A stretch of DNA of 7,712 nucleotides. It comes from Brachybacterium sp. GTDB lineage: Bacteria > Actinomycetota > Actinomycetes > Actinomycetales > Dermabacteraceae. How positions within the stretch are numbered: position 1 is the first letter of the stretch; each line of letters opens with the position of its first letter. The DNA lies in contig DAHVRS010000227.1 of the NCBI GenBank assembly GCA_027322375.1, forward strand, positions 1 to 7,712, given 5' to 3'. The notes under the pieces were generated by a model. The model saw only the letters and a list, made by a program, of their open reading frames with translations. It did not search any database and was not told the DNA's origin. This document shows, piece after piece, positions 1 to 4,866 of the stretch. Position numbers and translations under genes: made by a program.

Positions 1-1
1 C

Positions 2-244
2 AACTACGTCGCCACCACGCCCGGCGCAGTGTTCGCGTTGCCGCTGCGCGCCTTCTTCACCTTCGTGGTCCCGGCGACGCTCGTCGCCTACGCCCCCACC
101 CTCGCGCTGCTGGGCCTGCCCGGCCCGGCCCTGGTCCCGGCCTGGGCGGGCTGGCTCGGCCTGCCCGCCGCGGCCGCGGCCTGGGCGCTGGCGTTCCTGC
201 TCTGGCGCGCAGGGATCCGACGCTACACAGGAGCCGGTGGATGA
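2..244 (+). CDS. ABC-2 family transporter permease, C-terminal fragment (DUF990/COG3694-like)
   Basis: This is the last 80 residues of a membrane protein whose start lies off the left edge; the frame is open from base 2 and stops at 242-244. Two hydrophobic segments are visible, at about fragment residues 17-40 (beginning FFTFVVPATLVAYAPTLALL) and about 52-70, which would be the last two transmembrane helices. The tail RAGIRRYTGAGG closely resembles the conserved basic end (RRYxSxGS-like) of ABC-2 permeases of the DUF990 type. These permeases pair with a COG4586-type ATPase, and the next gene encodes one. The stop codon overlaps the ATPase start as ATGA, so the two are translationally coupled parts of one exporter operon. 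By analogy with the family a second permease gene probably lies further upstream, outside the window. The substrate is unknown. The partial length prevents a finer family call. Confidence 0.82.
   Translation, partial: NYVATTPGAVFALPLRAFFTFVVPATLVAYAPTLALLGLPGPALVPAWAGWLGLPAAAAAWALAFLLWRAGIRRYTGAGG
229..244 (+). promoter_or_regulatory. Ribosome binding site and ATGA stop/start overlap for the ABC ATPase
   Basis: AGGAG at 229-233 lies 7 bases before the ATG at 241. The permease stop TGA (242-244) overlaps that ATG. This fixes the ATPase start and indicates translational coupling, as expected for subunits of one complex made in stoichiometric amounts. Confidence 0.8.
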
Positions 245-1338
245 GCACTCCGCAGCCCGAGAACAGCAAGCACCCCGAGAACACTCCGTCGGCCGCACAG
301 GAGCCGCCGGCGGCCGACGACACGAACGCGCCCGCGCCGGAGCACCCGTCGGCCGACGGACGAACGCCCGCGGTGGTGCTCGAGCACCTGCGCCGCGACT
401 ATGTGGTGCGCACCCGCGCTGACGGCGAGCGCCGACGCCGACGCCGCGTGGTGCGCGCGGTCGACGATCTCTCCCTGCAGATCGAGCGCGGAGAAGCTGT
501 CGGCTTCGTGGGCGCGAACGGCGCCGGCAAGTCCACGACGATCAAGATGATGACCGGCATCCTCCGCCCGAGCGGCGGCAGTGTGCAGGTGCTGGGCCGG
601 GAGCCGGTGCCGGAGCGGCGCCACCTCGCCCGCGAGATCGGGGTGGTGTTCGGGCAGCGCTCGCAGCTGTGGTGGGACCTGCCGCTGCGGGACAGCTTCG
701 GGATCCTCGGCGCGATGCACCGCCTCACCGACCGACAGCGCGAGGCGAGACTGGAACGGCTCGTAGAGGGCCTGGACCTCGAGAGCTTCCTGGACCGGCC
801 GGTGAGGCAGCTGTCGCTGGGCCAGCGGATGCGCGGCGAGGTCGCCGCAGCGCTGCTGCACTCCCCTGAGCTGGTGGTCCTCGACGAGCCGACGATCGGG
901 CTGGACCTCGTCTCCAAGGAGGGGCTGCGGCGCTTCCTGCGCGAAGACCGCGCCGAGCGGGGCACCACCCTGTTCCTCACCACCCACGACATGGGCGATG
1001 TGGAACGGCTGTGCGAGCGGATCGTCGTGGTCCACACCGGCGCGGTCGCGTACGACGGGACGCTGGATTCCTTCCGGGCCCGGCTCGGGGCGCCGCGCGA
1101 GCTCGTGGTGGACCTCGCCGCGCCACGCCGTGAGCATCTGGCGCTGCCGGGCGCTGCCCGCACCGTCGCGATCGAGGCGGACGGCATCCGCCATCGCATC
1201 GCGTTCTCCGGTGCTGAGCTCACCGTCCCCGCCCTGCTCACCGTGATCGGCACCCAGGCAGAGGTCAGCGACCTCTCCCTCACCGAGCCCGCGATCGAGG
1301 ACCTGGTGCGGCAGATCTCCGCGCACGGCGGGCTCTGA
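241..1338 (+). CDS. ABC transporter ATP-binding protein (COG4586-type, ABC-2 exporter partner)
   Basis: This 365-residue protein is the ATPase that would power the permease encoded just upstream, on the cytoplasmic side of the membrane. Nucleotide-binding motifs appear in order: Walker A GANGAGKST (91-99), Q-loop Q139 in VVFGQRSQLWWDLP, signature LSLGQRMR (191-198), Walker B LVVLDE (211-216), D-loop IGLD (219-222) and switch His249 in TTHD. The FGQRSQLWWDLP segment is characteristic of the COG4586 group, which works with DUF990/ABC-2 permeases. Residues about 285-365 form the usual C-terminal extension of this group, ending in a conserved-looking LTEPAIEDLVRQI. Unusual points are a Pro/Ala/Glu-rich, probably disordered N-terminal extension of about 43 residues before the first ABC strand, and a run of six arginines (64-69) in the loop before Walker A. 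The start is set by the ATGA overlap and its AGGAG; no later Met precedes the domain. The transported substrate cannot be told from sequence. Confidence 0.93.
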   Translation: MSTPQPENSKHPENTPSAAQEPPAADDTNAPAPEHPSADGRTPAVVLEHLRRDYVVRTRADGERRRRRRVVRAVDDLSLQIERGEAVGFVGANGAGKSTTIKMMTGILRPSGGSVQVLGREPVPERRHLAREIGVVFGQRSQLWWDLPLRDSFGILGAMHRLTDRQREARLERLVEGLDLESFLDRPVRQLSLGQRMRGEVAAALLHSPELVVLDEPTIGLDLVSKEGLRRFLREDRAERGTTLFLTTHDMGDVERLCERIVVVHTGAVAYDGTLDSFRARLGAPRELVVDLAAPRREHLALPGAARTVAIEADGIRHRIAFSGAELTVPALLTVIGTQAEVSDLSLTEPAIEDLVRQISAHGGL

Positions 1339-1424
1339 GCGAGCGCCCTGCTGCTGACGCGCTGTGACCGTGCGAGTCCTGGTCCCGGCATCGTGTCAGT
1401 CCTCTGCGGCACACTGGTGGGGTC

Positions 1425-1442
1425 GCCCGGCGCGTTCCGGGC
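1425..1442 (+). repeat. Inverted repeat (6-bp GC stem, 6-base loop) upstream of the hypothetical gene
   Basis: GCCCGG pairs perfectly with CCGGGC around CGCGTT. There is no following run of T. It lies between the ABC operon and the next Shine-Dalgarno, so it could act as a terminator-like stem or a leader hairpin. The role is inferred only from position. Confidence 0.45.
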
Positions 1443-1456
1443 CCCCGCATCGACCC

Positions 1457-1466
1457 AGGAGGAGGA
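1457..1466 (+). promoter_or_regulatory. Strong Shine-Dalgarno that decides the start at 1469
   Basis: AGGAGGAGGA ends two bases before the ATG at 1469; its first AGGAGG (1457-1462) has 6-base spacing. It is the best ribosome binding site in the window and selects ATG 1469 over the upstream in-frame GTG at 1364, which has none. Confidence 0.85.
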
Positions 1467-1468
1467 CC

Positions 1469-2764
1469 ATGGCGCGTTCCTACGCCAGTGTCGGCCAGAT
1501 GCTCACCTATGCGGTGGATCGGTCCGTGCTCTCCCCCGGCATCGAGGACTGGCAGGACGGCCACACCCGCGCCGAGGTGATGCTCCGCCACATGCTCGAG
1601 TTCGCGCTCATGGCCCCGCGCAGCCGCAGCGCGTTCCTGCGCACCATCGCGAAGACCGAAGCGACCACCAGCAACATCATCGCCGCGCCGCGCCTGCGCG
1701 CCGCCTCCCCTGATCTGATCGCCGAGATGCTCCCGCCAGTTGGCGCCGTCGAGGACGGTGCCCGGCTCGGCATCGCGCTGAGCACAGACGGTGCTTTCCA
1801 GCCGGCCCGTCTGCAGAAGCTGCGCGACGCGCTGGGCAGCTCCTCGCACCATCTGCTCGTCGCGATCTCCCGCACCGCCGATCATCGCGCCCTGGAGGGC
1901 GAGGTGCCGCCGGGCGTCGTGACCACGAGCTGGTCCCGGCTGCGGGCCCGCATGGTCAAGGCCGATCCGGGCCACGCCGCGCTGTGGGACACGATCGGCG
2001 AGATCGGCGAGCACGCCGGCAGGCCCATCGCGCAGTTCCCCGTCGATGCCCGTCGGCTCCTCACCAAGGCGCGGACCGCCCGCGAGTTCCGTGCCCACCT
2101 CGACGTGCTCCAGTCCGCTTCCCGCACCCTTCTGGGCACGAGCGCACACTTCTCCACCCGGCGCGGCCAGACCGCCGCGCACCTGCAGTCCGGGGTGAGC
2201 CTGCAGAAGACCGGGCTCGAGTTCGGGGAGGTCGAGCACGGCAGCCCCGTCCGCTTCCAGCGCCGCGGCACGGAGCCGGTCCCGCTGGGGATCGGGCTGC
2301 TCACGAGCGAGGAGGAGCAGGCCGCGGCGCAGGAGCGTCTGGAGGGTCTTGCTCGCCGCACCGCCTGGCGCACCGAGGAAGGGGCGCTGCCCGCTGCGCC
2401 GGAGCTCATCGGCACCGCCGCGAGCCCGGACGTCGAGGAAGCGCGTCTGGTGCTGTGGGCGATCCTGAACCCGATGCTGCTGCGCGACCGCGGCTTCGAC
2501 CTCGCCCCCTCTCGCCGCCAGCCTGCGCTGACCTCCACGATTATGGGCCTTCGCCTGCTGCACCGCGGCGAGGACCGCGAGACCACCTACCGCATCTGGG
2601 TGGGTGGGGAGCGCGAGTGGCACTCGCTCATCCCGAAGGTGACGCGGGAGGAGTCGCCCTCTCACCCGGAGGAGACCTACGCGATCGCGCCGCGCAAGAA
2701 CCAGTCCACTGCGGACTTCGTGTGGGAGGTCCACAAGGCGCTGCGCTCGCTCACCATCCGCTGA
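1469..2764 (+). CDS. Hypothetical protein, 431 aa, with a possible degenerate PD-(D/E)XK-like region
   Basis: I do not recognise a named family. The protein is soluble-looking, with no signal peptide and no transmembrane helix. Residues about 34-66 look like a helical N-terminal segment (HTRAEVMLRHMLEFALMAP). Residues about 80-185 follow a layout seen in PD-(D/E)XK nuclease-like proteins: SPDLIAEM (80-87), a strand RLGIALSTD (99-107), a helix with QPARLQKLRDAL (111-122), a strand HHLLVAIS (127-134), then VTTSWSRLRARM (151-162) and a helix. The strand that should carry the catalytic (D/E)xK reads GIALSTD, so a nuclease active site is not evident. The C-terminal half (about 195-431) has mixed strands and helices, including RLVLWAILNPMLLRDRGFDLAP (326-347) and YRIWVGGEREWHSLIP (374-389), and matches nothing I know. 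The start is fixed by AGGAGGAGGA. It is probably monocistronic, with base composition like its neighbours. Presence of a real gene is very likely; function is unknown. Confidence 0.85.
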   Translation: MARSYASVGQMLTYAVDRSVLSPGIEDWQDGHTRAEVMLRHMLEFALMAPRSRSAFLRTIAKTEATTSNIIAAPRLRAASPDLIAEMLPPVGAVEDGARLGIALSTDGAFQPARLQKLRDALGSSSHHLLVAISRTADHRALEGEVPPGVVTTSWSRLRARMVKADPGHAALWDTIGEIGEHAGRPIAQFPVDARRLLTKARTAREFRAHLDVLQSASRTLLGTSAHFSTRRGQTAAHLQSGVSLQKTGLEFGEVEHGSPVRFQRRGTEPVPLGIGLLTSEEEQAAAQERLEGLARRTAWRTEEGALPAAPELIGTAASPDVEEARLVLWAILNPMLLRDRGFDLAPSRRQPALTSTIMGLRLLHRGEDRETTYRIWVGGEREWHSLIPKVTREESPSHPEETYAIAPRKNQSTADFVWEVHKALRSLTIR

Positions 2765-2788
2765 CGCGGCAGGCCTCACGGGGCCGCG
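2765..2788 (+). terminator. Possible weak hairpin terminator after the hypothetical gene
   Basis: CGCGGC (2765-2770), directly after the stop codon, pairs with GCCGCG (2783-2788) across a 12-base loop. There is no T-tract and the loop is long, so termination here is only a possibility. It lies in the 54-bp gap before the lipoate ligase. Confidence 0.3.
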
Positions 2789-2806
2789 CCGTCCGGTGAG
2801 ATGCGG

Positions 2807-2812
2807 GAGAAT
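2807..2812 (+). promoter_or_regulatory. Candidate -10 element for a leaderless lipoate ligase transcript
   Basis: GAGAAT ends 6 bases before the ATG at 2819, the spacing expected when transcription starts at the start codon. No clear -35 is seen. The overlapping GGGAG (2805-2809), 9 bases from the ATG, could instead serve as a weak Shine-Dalgarno, so the two readings compete. Confidence 0.35.
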
Positions 2813-2818
2813 GAGTGC

Positions 2819-3904
2819 ATGGACGAGCGCAGCGACAGCACGGTGATGCACGGCGAGTACAAGGTCCGCGGCGGCAAGCTGGTCGCCGTCGAGCTGACCG
2901 CGTGGGAGGGCCGGATCGCCACCGCCCACGTCTTCGGGGACTTCTTCCTCGAACCGGATGAGGCGCTCGAGGATCTGAACGCCGCGCTCGTGGGCATGCC
3001 CACGGAGGCGAGCACCGCCGAGCTCGGCGCAGCGCTCACCGCCCGGCTCGAGGCACGGCCGGAGCCGGTGCAGATGATCGGCTTCGACGTGGAGGCGGTC
3101 GCGATCGCGGTGCGCCGCGCGCTCGGTCACGCCTCCAGCTGGGATGACCTCACCTTCGAGGTGATCCCGCCCGTTGTCCTGCCGCCCGTGATGCACGTGG
3201 CGCTGGACGAGGTGCTGCCGAAGGAGGTTCTCGAGGGCCGCCGCGGCCCCCTCTTCCGGATCTGGGACTGGGACTCCCCGCTCGTGGTGATCGGCTCCTA
3301 CCAGTCGCTGCGGAACGAGATCGACGCCGACGGCGCCGCCAAGCACGGGATCGGCGTGGTCCGGCGCATCACCGGGGGCGGCGCGATGTTCATGGAGCAG
3401 GGCAACTGCATCACCTACTCCCTCGTGGTGCCCACCTCTCTCGTGGAGGGGCTCAGCTTCGAGCAGGCCTACGCCTATCTCGACGACTGGGTGATGGGGG
3501 CGCTCGCGGAGATCGGGGTGAAGGCCCACTACGTGCCGCTGAACGACATCGCCTCCGAGCAGGGGAAGATCGGCGGCGCCGCCCAGCGCCGCTTCGCCGG
3601 GGGTGTCCTGCTGCACCACGTGACGATGAGCTACGACATCGACGCGGACAAGATGGGCGAGGTGCTGCGGATCGGCCGGGAGAAGCTCTCCGACAAGGGC
3701 ACCCGCTCCGCGAACAAGCGCGTGGATCCGATGCGCTCGCAGACGGGCCTGCCGCGCGAGCAGATCATCAACGGGTTCCTGGAGTGCTTCCGCTCCCGCT
3801 ACGACACGGTCGAGTCGACCTACACCGAGGCCGAGCTCGCCGCCGCCCGCGAGCTGGTGGAGACGAAGTTCGGGACCCAGGAGTGGACCTCGCGCGTGCC
3901 GTGA
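2819..3904 (+). CDS. Lipoate-protein ligase family protein with N-terminal accessory domain
   Basis: This 361-residue enzyme probably activates lipoate with ATP and attaches it to lysines of 2-oxoacid dehydrogenase E2 subunits or the glycine cleavage H protein in the cytoplasm. Residues about 10-100 resemble the LplA accessory domain (Lip_prot_lig_C): EYKVRGGKLVAVEL followed by the hallmark GDFFLEPDEAL (40-50). Residues about 115-361 are the BPL/LplA/LipB catalytic domain. It has the lipoyl-AMP binding motif RRITGGGAMFME (182-193), PLND (240-243) and GKIGGAAQ with the expected catalytic lysine Lys250. The usual order, as in E. coli LplA, is catalytic domain first. ATG 2819 is chosen because a -10-like or weak Shine-Dalgarno sequence precedes it; ATG 2801 and ATG 2846 (MHGEYKV) are alternatives, and 2846 begins right at the conserved domain. 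An octanoyl or lipoyl transferase role cannot be excluded. It ends convergently with the phosphoesterase gene. Confidence 0.88.
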   Translation: MDERSDSTVMHGEYKVRGGKLVAVELTAWEGRIATAHVFGDFFLEPDEALEDLNAALVGMPTEASTAELGAALTARLEARPEPVQMIGFDVEAVAIAVRRALGHASSWDDLTFEVIPPVVLPPVMHVALDEVLPKEVLEGRRGPLFRIWDWDSPLVVIGSYQSLRNEIDADGAAKHGIGVVRRITGGGAMFMEQGNCITYSLVVPTSLVEGLSFEQAYAYLDDWVMGALAEIGVKAHYVPLNDIASEQGKIGGAAQRRFAGGVLLHHVTMSYDIDADKMGEVLRIGREKLSDKGTRSANKRVDPMRSQTGLPREQIINGFLECFRSRYDTVESTYTEAELAAARELVETKFGTQEWTSRVP

Positions 3905-3910
3905 GGCGCT

Positions 3911-3929
3911 CCCCCATCGGCCGAGGGGG
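3911..3929. terminator. GC-rich hairpin between convergent genes, possible bidirectional terminator
   Basis: CCCCC (3911-3915) pairs with GGGGG (3925-3929). The inner TC/GA bases can extend the stem around a GGCC loop, with one bulged A. It begins 6 bases after the lipoate ligase stop and lies between that gene and the opposite-strand phosphoesterase, where a shared terminator is expected. No T-run follows on either strand, which is common in high-GC actinobacteria. Confidence 0.5.
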
Positions 3930-3968
3930 CGACGGGCCACTGCGCCGCCATCGACCGGCGCGCGCAGC

Positions 3969-4748
3969 TCAGGTGGTGACGGCTCGGCTGGTGACGAGCC
4001 CGCGCTCGGCATGCACGCCCCGGTACACCCCGGTCCGCAGCTCGATCTCGTACGCCTCGCCCTCCGGCATCCCCGCCGCGCGGGCCGCAGCGATCTCCGC
4101 CTCGACGTCATAGGGCACGCGCATGAACTGGATCCCGAACGGTGCGGTGCGGTCCCCGTCCGGATCGCCCTCGAGGATGACGTAGGACGGGACCGGGTCA
4201 TCCAGCTGATTGCCCACGCTGCCCACGTTCACGAGCGTCCCCTCGGTGCCCGAGCGCAGGAAGGGATCGTGGATGTCGCCATAGGCGACCACGTCGGCCG
4301 GGCCCCGATCCCCGGTGAACGGAGTCGGCGCGAACATGCCCGCGAACTGCTCCGCATCGAGGTCGGCGTGCACGCGGGTGAACTCATCGACCGGGGAGGC
4401 GTGCATGATCCGGATCCGCCTGCCGGACAGGTGCAGGTCATGGCTGCCAGGCAGGGCGAAGAGCCACTCCCGCTGCGCCGCGCTCAGCTCGCTGCGCCAC
4501 CAGGCCTGCGCCGCATGCACCGGCGGGGCGTCCTTCGCGATGACCACCTCCCAGTTCCCGCGAACGGTCACCTCGCAGCGCTGCTGAGTGAGCGCCGTGC
4601 AGGCGCTGCCGCGTGGTCCCTTGCCCACCACATCACCGAGGTTCAGCACCCGGGTGATGCCGCGCGCGGCGATGTCGGCGAGCACCGCCTCGTAGGCGGT
4701 GAGGTTGCCGTGCACGTCGGAGACCAGGGCGAGTCGCGTCAGAGGCAT
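3969..4748 (-). CDS. Calcineurin-like metallophosphoesterase (YfcE/bacterial type)
   Basis: This 259-residue protein has the fold signature of metal-dependent phosphoesterases: DVHGN (11-15) near the N terminus, LGDVVGKGP (37-45), RGNWE (63-67), HAS (116-118) and YGDIHDPF (156-163) followed by VNVGSVGNQ. It would hydrolyse a phosphomonoester or phosphodiester using two metal ions; the substrate is unknown. Two motif positions differ from the usual family pattern. The GNHD/E motif has Trp in place of the catalytic His, and the final GHxH motif reads GDIH, replacing a metal-binding His with Asp158. The open frame extends to 5057, but it would run into valS on the opposite strand and carries no domain there. 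The ATG at 4748 starts directly before the conserved first strand (LTRLALVSDVHGN) and has a -10-like TAGCCT upstream. Hydrolase fold is well supported; specificity is not. Confidence 0.9.
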   Translation of the reverse strand: MPLTRLALVSDVHGNLTAYEAVLADIAARGITRVLNLGDVVGKGPRGSACTALTQQRCEVTVRGNWEVVIAKDAPPVHAAQAWWRSELSAAQREWLFALPGSHDLHLSGRRIRIMHASPVDEFTRVHADLDAEQFAGMFAPTPFTGDRGPADVVAYGDIHDPFLRSGTEGTLVNVGSVGNQLDDPVPSYVILEGDPDGDRTAPFGIQFMRVPYDVEAEIAAARAAGMPEGEAYEIELRTGVYRGVHAERGLVTSRAVTT

Positions 4749-4755
4749 GCGCGCC

Positions 4756-4761
4756 AGGCTA
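4756..4761 (-). promoter_or_regulatory. Candidate -10 element for a leaderless phosphoesterase transcript
   Basis: Read on the minus strand this is TAGCCT, a TANNNT match 7 bases before the start codon at 4748, with no Shine-Dalgarno between. That arrangement fits a leaderless mRNA. The expected -35 position falls on the GC palindrome at 4780-4793 and has no TTGACA-like sequence. Confidence 0.4.
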
Positions 4762-4779
4762 CGCGCACGGCCTGCACCG

Positions 4780-4793
4780 CCCCCGCGCGGGGG
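4780..4793. repeat. Perfect 14-bp GC palindrome in the divergent promoter region
   Basis: CCCCCGCGCGGGGG is exactly self-complementary. It lies in the 118-bp gap between the divergent phosphoesterase and valS starts, about where the phosphoesterase -35 box should be and some 40 bases upstream of the valS -35. It could be an operator or simply a GC-rich stem; the sequence alone does not decide. Confidence 0.5.
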
Positions 4794-4832
4794 TGTCTGG
4801 ACGCGAGGGCGCTCACACTGCTGACGCCTGCG

Positions 4833-4860
4833 TTGCACGGCGGCGCAGACCTGGAACAAT
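4833..4860 (+). promoter_or_regulatory. Candidate leaderless promoter of valS
   Basis: TTGCAC (4833-4838) and AACAAT (4855-4860) are separated by 16 bases, and the -10-like box ends 6 bases before the ATG at 4867. There is no good Shine-Dalgarno. If transcription begins at or near the ATG, no 5' leader exists and valS cannot be under a T-box here. Both boxes are imperfect matches. Confidence 0.45.
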
Positions 4861-4866
4861 GACCCC

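Larger units (their letters stand above)
1339..1468 (+). other. Intergenic region between ABC operon and hypothetical gene, with GC-rich hairpin
   Basis: This 130-bp gap has no plausible gene. A weak inverted repeat (AGCGC 1342-1346 / GCGCT 1359-1363) follows the ATPase stop and could be a poor terminator. A stronger hairpin, GCCCGG (1425-1430) / CCGGGC (1437-1442) with a 6-base loop, sits 14 bases before the ribosome binding site of the next gene. It has no T-tract, so it may end the ABC transcript or form part of the next gene's 5' leader. I found no convincing -35/-10 pair; CACACT (1410-1415) is a possible but poorly supported -10. Confidence 0.4.

Noticed and set aside
223..1326. A 367-codon open frame on the minus strand opposite the ABC ATPase
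   Set aside because: The plus strand carries every ABC motif in order; the minus frame shows only shadow-like composition and no ribosome binding site.
1364..1468. Upstream GTG start extending the hypothetical protein by 35 residues
   Set aside because: The extension has no ribosome binding site, includes the GC hairpin region and is Pro/Arg-rich. ATG 1469 has a perfect Shine-Dalgarno.
1280..4201. A 973-codon open frame on the minus strand
   Set aside because: It crosses the end of the ABC ATPase, the hypothetical gene, the lipoate ligase and part of the phosphoesterase, all with better evidence. The product is low-complexity shadow sequence with no recognisable domain.
1346..4828. The 10-base word CTGCTGACGC occurring after the ABC ATPase and again upstream of valS
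   Set aside because: A short GC-rich word repeated twice in 7.7 kb is easily due to chance, and its surroundings differ.
4749..4866. T-box or other riboswitch leader for valS
   Set aside because: Only 118 bp separate the divergent genes, no specifier-stem or T-box-like sequence is visible, and a promoter-like pair lies right at the start codon.
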